From the NCBI RefSeq assembly GCF_000966285.1, contig NZ_KQ031391.1, forward strand, positions 5,580,430 to 5,644,429: 64,000 nt of DNA. Direction: 5' to 3'. Made by a program: the position numbers and the translations under genes. The notes under the pieces were generated by a model. It saw nothing but the letters and a program-made list of their open reading frames with translations. It was not told where the DNA came from and made no database searches. This DNA is from Pseudofrankia sp. DC12. Lineage in GTDB: Bacteria > Actinomycetota > Actinomycetes > Frankiales > Frankiaceae. Shown here piece by piece: positions 1 to 10,162 of the stretch. Position 1 is the stretch's first letter. Every line of letters begins with the position of its first letter.

Positions 1-496
1 CGTTCGCCCGGACGGGGAAGGCCGCCCGCTGCCAGCACAGCAGGCCACCGACCAGCACGTTCACCGCCGCCGCCTCGAACTGCAGGCCGCGCAGCAGATG
101 CAGTGCCGCCGACCCGGCCAGGGCGGCCTCGGTACCGAGCAGCGCGAGCCGCTGCCCACGGCGCAGCCCCCGCCCGAGCAGGCACAGCGCGGCGGCGACG
201 AAGACCAGGGCGGCGCCGGCGGTCTGCGGCAGCTCGACCGGGAGCACCTCGACGAGGGCGACGAGCCGGCCCCGGGGAGCGGGCAGCAGCGCCGTCGCGA
301 CGTCCAACGCGGCGACCGCGACGGCCCCCAGGGCGGCCAGTCGGCGGACCCGCTCGCGCTGCCGGCGCCCGGCGGCCAGGGTGCGGCCCCGGTGGAACCT
401 GGGCAGCGTGGCGCTCGGGAGCTGCGTTTCGACGTCGACCACTACGCCCGCCGCCTGCCTTTCGAATGAGGCCTCGGACCCGGTCCCTGGAGTCAC
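1..496 (-). CDS. Partial membrane protein, N-terminal part (LysX/DUF2156-like membrane region)
   Basis: Reading the minus strand, an open frame runs from a GTG at 496 (or a second GTG at 442) off the left edge of the window. It shows several hydrophobic Ala/Leu/Val stretches separated by short Arg-rich loops. The last visible part carries a G-x-x-x-E-A-A-A-V pattern followed by a hydrophobic helix and an Arg. This resembles the last membrane helices before the cytosolic domain of actinobacterial phosphatidylglycerol lysyltransferase-type (DUF2156) proteins. The family call rests on this short pattern only; the catalytic part lies outside. It is divergent from the membrane gene at 571. Confidence 0.45.
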   Translation of the reverse strand, partial: MTPGTGSEASFERQAAGVVVDVETQLPSATLPRFHRGRTLAAGRRQRERVRRLAALGAVAVAALDVATALLPAPRGRLVALVEVLPVELPQTAGAALVFVAAALCLLGRGLRRGQRLALLGTEAALAGSAALHLLRGLQFEAAAVNVLVGGLLCWQRAAFPVRAN

Positions 497-570
497 ATGA
501 ATATCGACGGCCCGCCCTGATCGCAAACGCGCGCCGGGCCTGCGCGGGGGCGAACTGCAAGACTCCGCGC

Positions 571-1320
571 ATGAGGTGGTCCTGGCTTGCCGGCTCGTAT
601 CATGACCAGATCATCAGAACCGGTCGCCAGCCATTGCTTCTGCTTCTCGTCGGCCTTGTCGGCGGATTCCTGTTCATCAGAACCTCGGCCCGGCTTATCC
701 GGGCGAACGTCCGATGGTGGCCCGGGAACATCTCGGCAGGTGGCGTGCACGTGCATCATGAGTTCTTCGGTGTTCTCATCATGCTGACCACCGGCACGAT
801 CGGTTTTGGGACCAGCGGCGCCGGGCCGTGGCGGGATGTTCTCGCGCTGGTCTTCGGCATCGGGGCCGGCCTCGTGCTCGACGAGTTCGCGCTCCTGCTC
901 CACCTGCAGGATGTCTACTGGACCAAGGAGGGGCGTTCCTCGGTCGACGCCGTGATCGTCGCAACGGCGTTGACGGGGCTCTTCCTGGTCCGGGCCGCGC
1001 CCTTCGGCCTGGCCGACATCAGCGACGACGAGCGTTCCGCCCGCTGGTCGCTGGTGGCCCTCGTGCTGTTCAACCTGTCCCTCACGGTGCTGACCGCGAT
1101 CAAGGGGAAGCCCTGGGTCGCGATGTTCAGCGTCTTCGTGACCGTGCTCGGGATCTGGGGTGTGACCCGGCTCGCGGCACCACGAAGCCCATGGGCGCGG
1201 CGCCGCTATGACCCGCCGAAGATGGCGCGGGCCAGGCAGCGGGCCGAGCGCTGGGACCGGCGGCGTGACCGCGCGTTCTCCCTCCTCGCGGGCGCCGACA
1301 GCCCCGATTCCTCGACGTAG
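571..1320 (+). CDS. Conserved integral membrane protein
   Basis: 249 residues starting at ATG 571; the frame is open further upstream, but that part is Arg/Pro-rich and antisense to the previous gene. About six hydrophobic segments are visible, beginning near residue 17. A conserved-looking His-rich stretch (G-G-V-H-V-H-H-E-F) near residue 57 and the D-E-F-A-L-L-L-H-L-Q-D-V-Y-W segment match a family of uncharacterised actinobacterial membrane proteins with a VHVHH signature. The C-terminal 40 residues are basic and presumably cytosolic. The function is unknown; the His cluster could bind a metal, which is speculation. Confidence 0.75.
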   Translation: MRWSWLAGSYHDQIIRTGRQPLLLLLVGLVGGFLFIRTSARLIRANVRWWPGNISAGGVHVHHEFFGVLIMLTTGTIGFGTSGAGPWRDVLALVFGIGAGLVLDEFALLLHLQDVYWTKEGRSSVDAVIVATALTGLFLVRAAPFGLADISDDERSARWSLVALVLFNLSLTVLTAIKGKPWVAMFSVFVTVLGIWGVTRLAAPRSPWARRRYDPPKMARARQRAERWDRRRDRAFSLLAGADSPDSST

Positions 1321-1339
1321 CGGCCGTTCAGCCAGCTGG

Positions 1340-2572
1340 TCAGCCGGCCACCAGGTCGAAGATGCGCGTCGCGATCTCGGCCGGGGTCGGCATGGCGCGG
1401 ATCTCCGCCTGGACCTCGCGGGCACCCGCGCGCAGGTGCTCGTCGCGCACCAGCGCGTCCAGGAGGCCGGCTGGCAGGTCGGGCTCGGCCACCAGGTCCA
1501 GCGCCATGCCGGCGCCGCGCTTCACCACCACGTCCGCGGTGTGCTGGTGGTCGAACAGGTGCGGAACGACGAGCTGCGGGATGCCGGCGTCCAGCGCGCC
1601 CATGCTGGTGCCCGCGCCCCCGTGGTGGATGACCGCGGAGCAGGTCGGCAGCAGCTGGGTCAGCGGCATGTAGCCGACGGCCCGGACGTTCGGCGGGAGC
1701 CCGCCGAGGCCGCTCGGGTCCACGGCGCCCAGCGCCAGCACGAACTCGGCGTCGACGGTGGCCGCCTGCTGGAGGATTCGCCCGACCAGGTTGTGCCCGC
1801 TCGACCCCGACAGCTGGGGGATGAGGTTGCCCAGCGTGACGAGCACCCGCGGCCGGGCCGGCGCCTCGTTCAGCCAGTCGGGCACGACCGCGCCGCCGTT
1901 GTAGGGGACGTACCGCATCGACCAGCCCTGTGGCTCGCTCTCCAGCATGCTCGGCGGTGCCACGTCGATCCCGTACCGCTTGCCCGGCAGGTCCACGCAG
2001 TGCCGGTCGAACACCTCGCCGGCCAGCGCGCGCAGCAGCGGGTCGAGGCCCGCGGTGCGCAGGAAGCCGAAGCCGTGCTCGACGGCGGGGATGTCCAGCT
2101 TGGCGGCGGCGGCCAGCGCGCCGACGGTCATCGGGCCGTAGATGATCACGTCGGGCCGCCACCGCTCGGCGACCTCGACGAAGCCGTGCATCATCTCCAT
2201 GAGCTCGGCGACATCGGCCTCGGGCAGGATCTCGCTCACGTGCGGCAGGAAGCCCGCGTACTCCGGGGCCTCGGTCAGTGCCTCCGACACCGATGGCTGC
2301 GCGGGCGCGGCGGGCTCCGGCTGAGTGGACGGGCTCTCGGCCGGGCCGTCGCCCGAGGTGGACAGGGCAGCCACGTCGAAGGCATTGAGGAACTGGGCGA
2401 TGCCCCGGCCGGGCAGCAGGTCCACCACCGGCAGGCCGGCACCCGCGATCTTGACCACGTCGCCGCCGCTCGCGACGAGCACCTCGGCGCCGGCTGCCCT
2501 CAGCGCCCAGCACACCGGCACCGTCGGCAGGGCGTGGCTCAGCTCGGGGAGTGTCGCCAACAGCACTCGCAT
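1340..2572 (-). CDS. GT1-family glycosyltransferase (nucleotide-sugar dependent, EryCIII/UGT-like)
   Basis: 410 residues. It has the two-domain GT-B pattern: an N-terminal Rossmann start (M-R-V-L-L-A-T-L-P) and a C-terminal donor-binding motif H-H-G-G-A-G-T followed by G-I-P-Q-L-V-V-P and D-Q/H residues, as in macrolide and natural-product glycosyltransferases. The ATG at 2572 is preferred over one at 2590 because a GGTAGG-like ribosome site precedes it and residue 1 then begins the Rossmann strand. It would transfer an activated sugar to a small molecule or lipid; no polyketide or sugar-biosynthesis genes lie beside it, so the acceptor is unknown. Its stop is 19 nt from the convergent membrane gene. 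Confidence 0.85.
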   Translation of the reverse strand: MRVLLATLPELSHALPTVPVCWALRAAGAEVLVASGGDVVKIAGAGLPVVDLLPGRGIAQFLNAFDVAALSTSGDGPAESPSTQPEPAAPAQPSVSEALTEAPEYAGFLPHVSEILPEADVAELMEMMHGFVEVAERWRPDVIIYGPMTVGALAAAAKLDIPAVEHGFGFLRTAGLDPLLRALAGEVFDRHCVDLPGKRYGIDVAPPSMLESEPQGWSMRYVPYNGGAVVPDWLNEAPARPRVLVTLGNLIPQLSGSSGHNLVGRILQQAATVDAEFVLALGAVDPSGLGGLPPNVRAVGYMPLTQLLPTCSAVIHHGGAGTSMGALDAGIPQLVVPHLFDHQHTADVVVKRGAGMALDLVAEPDLPAGLLDALVRDEHLRAGAREVQAEIRAMPTPAEIATRIFDLVAG

Positions 2573-2954
2573 GGTCTGCCTACCACCCATTCAGTGTCAG
2601 TTATGGCCGTAGGAGGGCCGTACAGTCCGCGGCCACGAGTGCCGGTTCGTGCCACTTCCTGCGTCGACCCTACGAGCGGCCACCTGATCTCCCGCACAGA
2701 CCCCCATGGATGGCGCGAAAAGGGTGAGGCGGCCGGCGCGACGTAGCCGCGCTGGTCCCCGGCCTGGCCACCGTCGCGGACCGGGCGGGCTTCGTGGCCA
2801 GACGGGAAGCCCGAGGGCGGCCGCTGCCGGAAGGCCGTCAGCCTCACGGGGACGCCCTACCCGTCTGGGCGCAGACCGCGACGGTGAGTGAAGGGATGCG
2901 TACCCCTCGTCCCGGCTGGCGGCCAGGCCGCGTCCCGGCCGACGGCAGGCCAAG
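2573..2954. other. Intergenic region
   Basis: About 380 nt between the glycosyltransferase start and the katG terminator. Only low-quality short frames are present. It should hold the glycosyltransferase promoter (minus strand); I see no clear promoter hexamers or other element. Confidence 0.4.
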
Positions 2955-2988
2955 GGTTTCCCGGGCGGCCCGGGCCGCCCGGGAAACC
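2955..2988. terminator. Perfect 34-nt palindrome after katG
   Basis: Positions 2955-2988 are an exact inverted repeat (GGTTTCCCGGGCGG and its complement meet in the centre). It starts 10 nt beyond the katG stop on the minus strand. It has no clear U-tract, as is common for actinobacterial hairpin terminators. Confidence 0.7.
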
Positions 2989-2998
2989 TCGGTCGCGA

Positions 2999-5703
<2,705 letters not shown>

Positions 5704-5712
5704 TCTGGCCCC

Positions 5713-5737
5713 CTTTTCTGGAATCTGTCAAGAAAAG
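5713..5737. promoter_or_regulatory. Candidate FurA operator/promoter
   Basis: A perfect 7-bp inverted repeat, CTTTTCT-N11-AGAAAAG, lies 10 nt upstream of the furA GTG in an AT-rich island unlike its surroundings. On the furA strand it contains TTGACA, which could serve as or overlap a -35 element. Position and symmetry suggest FurA autoregulation; binding is inferred. Confidence 0.6.
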
Positions 5738-5981
5738 CTTCATGATCGATCTCGCGCGCAGTTACCTTGTTGCGGAGAGTGCCCGTTCGACGGTCCGCGC
5801 GCCTGGCCCTGGTCGCGGAGCAACGGCCGAGCCCGGCGCCGTGGGCTGTACTCGACAGGCGGTCTCGGCGGCGTCGCTGTCTACGGTGCCGTCCGGTCGG
5901 TGGCGCGGGACCGGCTGGTCCCCGACGCGGGTTCCGCGGCCCGTACCTGTCCAGGGACGTCGCCGGTCAGCACCTGCTGGA

Positions 5982-6881
5982 TCAACCGCGGTGAGCTGAC
6001 GCGCTGACGGCCGGGTCCGGGTGCGGCTCGCGCAGGACGCCGCCCGCGGCCTCGGCTACTGCCGTCACCAGCGCCGCCGGTGCCCCGCGTCGGCCCCGGA
6101 CGTGCAGCGGCTCGGGCTCGACCGCTGGCAGGTCGTACCGCTGTTCCAGGCCCTCCGGCGCCGTGCCGAGGTGGGCGAGCAGTGCGACGCCGAGGCCCGC
6201 GCGCGCGGCGTGCAGCACCCCGGCCAGGTGGCCGGCCTCGCAGACGACCGACCCCGTCAGGCCGCTGTCGCCGAGCACCTTCAGGGCCCGGCGGCGGATG
6301 GTGCAGGGCTCGTCGATGGCGACAAGGGGGATGCCTGCGCGCCGGTCGGCCGGCGGGTGCCAGCCGGGTGCGGCGTACCAGGCGAGCGGGAGCGCTCCGG
6401 CCGGGCTGACGTTGCGCCCGCGGACGTCGCCCATGAACAGGGACGCGTCGAGGGCGCCCTCGTCGAGCCGGTCGTTGAGCTGCCTGCCGCGGTCGATCCG
6501 GAACCGGACCGAGCAGCCGGGGAAGCTTGTCCGCAGCCGGGCGGTGATCGAGGGAAGCAGCAGGTCGGCGGCGTGCTCGGTGGCCCCGATCACCAGGGTG
6601 CGCTCGGGGCTGTGCGCCGCGCGCAGGCGTTCGAGGGCGTCATCGTGGGCCGCCAGGATCTTGCGTGCCTCGGCGAGGAGCAGCTCGCCCTCCGGGGTGA
6701 AGTGCGCGCGGTTGCCGCCGCGGCGTACCAGGGGACGGCCACAGACCTGTTCGAGGCGCCGGACGTGCTGGCTTACGGCGGACTGGGACAGGTGCAGGCT
6801 GTCGGCCGCCCGGCGGAAGCCGCCGGAGTCCGCGATCGACGTAAGACTGCGGAGCGCGACTATGTCCAGTACGCCCACCAT
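5982..6881 (-). CDS. LysR-family transcriptional regulator
   Basis: 299 residues starting at ATG 6881. The N-terminal winged helix is typical: S-G-G-F-R-R-A-A-D-S-L-H-L-S-Q-S-A-V-S-Q-H-V-R-R-L-E, followed by a linker helix and a periplasmic-binding-like effector domain from about residue 90. It is divergent from the leader peptide and operon starting at 7087, and the 200-nt gap between them holds two strong palindromes and a promoter-like sequence. By position it is the probable regulator of the sulfur operon, comparable in role to CysB or Cbl, but its effector cannot be read from sequence. No gene is convincing in the 278 nt between its stop and furA. Confidence 0.88.
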   Translation of the reverse strand: MVGVLDIVALRSLTSIADSGGFRRAADSLHLSQSAVSQHVRRLEQVCGRPLVRRGGNRAHFTPEGELLLAEARKILAAHDDALERLRAAHSPERTLVIGATEHAADLLLPSITARLRTSFPGCSVRFRIDRGRQLNDRLDEGALDASLFMGDVRGRNVSPAGALPLAWYAAPGWHPPADRRAGIPLVAIDEPCTIRRRALKVLGDSGLTGSVVCEAGHLAGVLHAARAGLGVALLAHLGTAPEGLEQRYDLPAVEPEPLHVRGRRGAPAALVTAVAEAAGGVLREPHPDPAVSASAHRG

Positions 6882-6952
6882 GTCGACAGGGTAGCTGGGC
6901 TGTCGTTTCTCGATCGGGGGTTGCGCTGATTGGCCTCGACCGGCGGAACGCC

Positions 6953-6973
6953 ATCACGGATCGTAGCCGTGAT
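6953..6973. promoter_or_regulatory. Inverted repeat, candidate LysR site 1
   Basis: ATCACGG-N7-CCGTGAT, perfect 7-bp arms, in the divergent region between the LysR gene and the leader-peptide operon. Likely a regulator binding site by position. Confidence 0.5.
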
Positions 6974-6993
6974 TCCGGCCGGGGTGATAAGCG

Positions 6994-7016
6994 TTCGCGA
7001 TCGGTGCGATCGCGAA
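6994..7016. promoter_or_regulatory. Inverted repeat, candidate activator site 2
   Basis: TTCGCGATCG-GTG-CGATCGCGAA, a perfect 10-bp-arm palindrome ending 6 nt before a possible -35 element. That is the position expected of an activator-bound box for the operon to the right. Confidence 0.55.
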
Positions 7017-7022
7017 TCGTCG

Positions 7023-7049
7023 TTGGCCGCCGAGGCATCAATCTACTAT
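7023..7049 (+). promoter_or_regulatory. Promoter of the sulfur operon
   Basis: TACTAT at 7044-7049 is a good -10 hexamer, with TTGGCC at 7023-7028 as a weak -35 about 15 nt before it. A start site near 7056 would give a transcript whose first reading frame is the leader peptide. The weak -35 next to a palindrome suggests activator dependence. Confidence 0.5.
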
Positions 7050-7086
7050 GTTCACTGACATGGTCGAGATGAGTCGCGAGGACCGT

Positions 7087-7200
7087 GTGCCGCGGTCGGT
7101 CGCCGAACGCTCGGCCGCGTCCCTGCGCGCTTCCGGACGGCGCCTCACGCGCCGTCGCGTGATCGACTTCATGCGCCGCGGCGCCACCTGTTGTCGTTGA
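7087..7200 (+). CDS. Cysteine-responsive leader peptide (Cys-Cys-Arg C-terminus)
   Basis: 37 residues from GTG 7087, preceded by GAGGA at 7078-7082; ATGs at 7048, 7060 and 7069 are in frame, but the first overlaps the -10 box. The C-terminal half reads L-T-R-R-R-V-I-D-F-M-R-R-G-A-T-C-C-R-stop. This matches the pattern of short actinobacterial leader peptides (basic L-x-x-R-R-H-V-D-L motif ending in one or more Cys) found before sulfur-assimilation genes. Ribosome stalling at the Cys codons when cysteine is scarce is the expected control mechanism. About 200 nt of untranslated leader follow before the first enzyme gene. Confidence 0.7.
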   Translation: MPRSVAERSAASLRASGRRLTRRRVIDFMRRGATCCR

Positions 7201-7399
7201 CCCGCTGACGCCGTAACTACCGCCGCGCCGGCGCGCGGCACCACCTCCTTGTCGTGCGACCGCCCGGCCCCCAGTGCCCGGCGGTCGGCGCCTTCGCCCA
7301 GGCCGCCGGTGTCGCCGGCTGTTGTCTCCTGCCCTGCCCGAGGCCGCCCGACGCGGCGCGCTGGCGCCTGCCCTCGACCTCCTCGACGAAAGGTCCGTC
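7201..7399 (+). promoter_or_regulatory. Leader region between leader peptide and first enzyme gene
   Basis: It contains a CGCGCCGGCGCG palindrome and an anti-Shine-Dalgarno-like CCACCTCCTT (7241-7250). It also has an 8-bp stem (7257-7264 with 7280-7287) and a small GACCT/AGGTC stem (7376-7380 with 7391-7395) that overlaps the GAAAGG ribosome site of the next gene. These could form alternative attenuator structures; no structure has been computed. Confidence 0.4.
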
Positions 7400-8164
7400 A
7401 TGACCCTCGCCCCCGAGACGGCTGTCCGCAGCTGGCACGAGCCCAGCGGCCCGGCGCTGCGCGGCACGCTCGTCGTGCTGCCCGGCCGCGGGGAGGACCC
7501 GCAGGTCTACGAGCGGTTCGGTCGACGGCTGGCCAACGACGCCTACCGGGTCCACGCCGTGGCGGCGCCCAGCGACGATCCCGGCCGGGCCCGCGACGAG
7601 CTGCTCGACGTGCTGGCCAAGGCGGACGCGGAGGTGCCGCGGATCGTGGTCGGCTCGGACGCGGGCGCGGCGTTCGCCACCTACCTCGCGGCGAACGGCG
7701 AGCTGGCCGCGGTGGCCGCGCTCGTGCTGGCCGGCCTGCCGGCCCGCGTCAGCCACTCGGCGGCCACCGAGTGGGACGAGGAGCTCGGCATCCGGACCGC
7801 GTGCCCGGCCCACCAGGCCCGGATCACCGCCGGGGGCGTGCGCCGGGCGGCGCTGTTCGCCGACCCGCCCGCCGCCTGGCTCGACCCGGCCATCCCCGGC
7901 CGGCTCGACCTGCCGCTGCTCGGTCTGCACGGCCGCGACGACATCGTCAGCCCGGTCGCCGGGGCCCGCGGCTGGTACGCGGCGGCGCCGCGCGCCGAGC
8001 TGGTGACGATCGCGGGCGGCCGTCACGACGCGCTGAACGACCAGACACACCGCACCGTCGCCGCGGCGGTGGTGCAGTTCCTCGAGCGGCTGCGCGCCAG
8101 CGCCGAGCTGACCCCGATCGCGGTGACCGAGCCGCTGCGCGCGCCGGTGGGCACCGATGCCTAG
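7400..8164 (+). CDS. Alpha/beta hydrolase-fold protein, Asp at nucleophile position
   Basis: 254 residues from ATG 7400, preceded by GAAAGG. The fold pattern is clear: a strand L-V-V-L-P-G-R-G near residue 24, the nucleophile elbow V-V-G-S-D-A-G at 83-89, an acid in H-G-R-D-D-I-V (D180/D181) and a His in G-G-R-H-D (H209). The central elbow residue is Asp87 where most hydrolases have Ser. Haloalkane dehalogenases and epoxide hydrolases also use Asp; alternatively Ser86 could act. Its gene overlaps the next by 8 nt, so it is co-translated with the reductase-rhodanese fusion. It may cleave a product of organosulfur breakdown; substrate unknown. Confidence 0.8.
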   Translation: MTLAPETAVRSWHEPSGPALRGTLVVLPGRGEDPQVYERFGRRLANDAYRVHAVAAPSDDPGRARDELLDVLAKADAEVPRIVVGSDAGAAFATYLAANGELAAVAALVLAGLPARVSHSAATEWDEELGIRTACPAHQARITAGGVRRAALFADPPAAWLDPAIPGRLDLPLLGLHGRDDIVSPVAGARGWYAAAPRAELVTIAGGRHDALNDQTHRTVAAAVVQFLERLRASAELTPIAVTEPLRAPVGTDA

Positions 8165-10022
8165 ATACGTGATCGTCGGTTCCGGCGCCGTCGGGGTGAC
8201 GCTGGCCGCCGAGCTGCGCTGGGCCGGCCGCGAGGTCGTCCTGGTCGGCCGGGGGCGCCAGCTGGAGCTGCTGCGCGCCGGCCAGGTCCGCTACTTCAAC
8301 CCGGACGGCTCGTGGGCGCTCGACGTCCCTGCCGCCGGCGGCCCGGACGAGGTCGGTCTCGCGCTCGGGGACGTGCTGGTCCTCGCGACCAAGGCCCAGC
8401 AGGCCGACGAGGTGCTCGCCGAGTGGGCCCGCCAGCCCGTGGCCGGTGGCGCGTGGCGGGCCGGTGAGGTGCTGCCGGTCCTGACCGTGCAGAACGGGCT
8501 GGAGGCCGAGCGCGCGGCGCTGCGCCGGTTCGCCACGGTCGTGGGCTCGGTGGTCTGGGTGCCGTCGACCTACGTGGCTGACGGCGAGGTGTCGAACCCG
8601 GCCGGGCCGGCCCGCGGGGTCTTCTGGCTCGGCACCTACCCGGACGGTCCCGCGTCCGCGGCGGCCCTGGAGATCACCGACGACCTGGTCGCGGCCGGCT
8701 TCGAGGCGCAGCTGGTCACCGATCTCTCCCGCTGGAAGGCCGCGAAGCTGCTGGGCAGCGCGACGTTCGCGCTCGACGCCCTCTACGCGCCCGGCCCGCG
8801 ACGCGAGCGTGCCGCGCGGCTCGTCCAGGACGAGGCGCGCGCGGTGCTGGCGGCGGCGGGCTACGACCCGGCCGACGTCGCCCCGGAAAGCACGCTGCGG
8901 CTGGACCGCTTCGCGTTCCGCCCGATCGAGGGGCACGAGCGCGGTGGCAGCTCCACCTGGCAGAGCCTGGCGCGCTCCCGCGACGCCGAGACCGACTTCC
9001 TCAACGGCGAGATCGCGCTGCTCGCCCGGCTGGCCGGCCGGCGGGCCCCGGTCAACGCCGCCGTCGCGGCCCGCGTACAGCGCGCGGTGGCGGAGCGGAC
9101 GCCTCCCGGGTCGCTGCCGGCCGACGACCTCGCCCAGGTGCTCGCGGCGGCGACGGTCCTCGTCGACGCCGACACCCTGCGGGCGGAGCTCGCCGGCGCG
9201 GTGGTGCCCGCGCTGCTGGACGTGCGCTGGGCACTCGGTGACCCGGATGGGGAGAAGCACTACCTGGACGGCCATCTTCCGGGCGCCGTCTACGTCGACC
9301 TGGACTCGGAGCTGGCCGCGCCCGCGTCGAAGGCGGCGGGCCGCCACCCGCTGCCGGAGCTGGCGGACCTCGAACGGGCCGCCCGTCGCTGGGGCCTGCG
9401 CGCGGGCCAGCCGGTCGTCGTCTACGACGACAACGGCGGCCAGAGCGCGGCGCGTGCCTGGTGGCTGCTGCGCTGGGCCGGGGTCGGCGACGTCCGGATC
9501 CTCGACGGCGGCCTCGCCGGCTGGAGCGCCGCCGGCGGTCCGGTCGTCGCCGGAGCGCAGCGGCCCGAGCCGAGCGACATCCGGCTGAGCGCTGGCCACC
9601 TGCCGGTGCTGGACGCCGACGCCGCGGCGGCGCTGCCGGCCAGTGGTGTGCTCGCCGACGCCCGCGGGGCCGAGCGTTACCGCGGCGAGGTCGAGCCGAT
9701 CGACTCCCGGGCCGGTCACATCCCCGGTGCGGTCAGTCTCCCGACCGCGGCCAACCTCGGCGCCGATGGCCGGTTCCTGCCGGTGGCCGCGCTGCGCGAG
9801 CGGTTCGCCGTCCTCACCACGGCCGCCGACGCCGGCGAGCCGGTCGGCGTCTACTGCGGCTCCGGCGTCACCGCCGCCCACGAGATCGCCGCGCTGGCCG
9901 TCGCCGGCATCGACGCGGCCCTCTACCCGGGCTCCTGGTCGGCCTGGTCGGCCGACCTGTCTCGCCCCGTGGCCACCGGCCCCGGCCCCGGCCCCGACCA
10001 GCAAGATCGGACGATCGCATGA
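8157..10022 (+). CDS. Fusion: ketopantoate reductase-like (ApbA/PanE) domain + tandem rhodanese sulfurtransferase
   Basis: 621 residues. Residues 1 to about 320 form a PanE/ApbA-like dehydrogenase, with dinucleotide-binding G-S-G-A-V-G at 8-13, V-Q-N-G-L and a conserved Lys in R-W-K-A-A-K-L (about 194-197). Residues about 325-610 are a two-domain rhodanese of the thiosulfate/3-mercaptopyruvate sulfurtransferase type. The first rhodanese domain has Asp in the catalytic loop (V-Y-D-D-N-G) and is therefore structural. The second has V-Y-C-G-S-G-V-T-A with catalytic Cys567. The open frame is continuous with no ribosome site inside, so this is a true fusion. It may couple reduction of a 2-keto acid with sulfur transfer. 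It overlaps the upstream gene by 8 nt, and its TGA lies within the ATGA of a possible downstream start at 10019. Confidence 0.85.
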   Translation: MPRYVIVGSGAVGVTLAAELRWAGREVVLVGRGRQLELLRAGQVRYFNPDGSWALDVPAAGGPDEVGLALGDVLVLATKAQQADEVLAEWARQPVAGGAWRAGEVLPVLTVQNGLEAERAALRRFATVVGSVVWVPSTYVADGEVSNPAGPARGVFWLGTYPDGPASAAALEITDDLVAAGFEAQLVTDLSRWKAAKLLGSATFALDALYAPGPRRERAARLVQDEARAVLAAAGYDPADVAPESTLRLDRFAFRPIEGHERGGSSTWQSLARSRDAETDFLNGEIALLARLAGRRAPVNAAVAARVQRAVAERTPPGSLPADDLAQVLAAATVLVDADTLRAELAGAVVPALLDVRWALGDPDGEKHYLDGHLPGAVYVDLDSELAAPASKAAGRHPLPELADLERAARRWGLRAGQPVVVYDDNGGQSAARAWWLLRWAGVGDVRILDGGLAGWSAAGGPVVAGAQRPEPSDIRLSAGHLPVLDADAAAALPASGVLADARGAERYRGEVEPIDSRAGHIPGAVSLPTAANLGADGRFLPVAALRERFAVLTTAADAGEPVGVYCGSGVTAAHEIAALAVAGIDAALYPGSWSAWSADLSRPVATGPGPGPDQQDRTIA

Positions 10023-10162
10023 CCGAGTCCGCCCCGTCGCCGAGGTCCGAGACCGAGAGCTCCGCGGGCACCGCCAGCCAGGCGAGCCACCCCGTCGAGT
10101 TCATCAGCGCGGTCAACGCCACCCCGAACCCCGCCGTTCCGCCGCGCCGAGAGGAGCCCCGC

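Noticed and set aside
1208-2746. Long plus-strand frame opposite the glycosyltransferase gene
   Set aside because: The minus strand encodes a clear GT1 protein; the plus frame is His/Arg/Gln-rich without motifs.
5742-6007. Small overlapping plus-strand frames between furA and the LysR gene
   Set aside because: No ribosome site, no motif and atypical composition; probably non-coding.
7048-7050. ATG 7048 as start of the leader peptide
   Set aside because: It overlaps the -10 box TACTAT and would lie upstream of the transcript start; GTG 7087 has a ribosome site.
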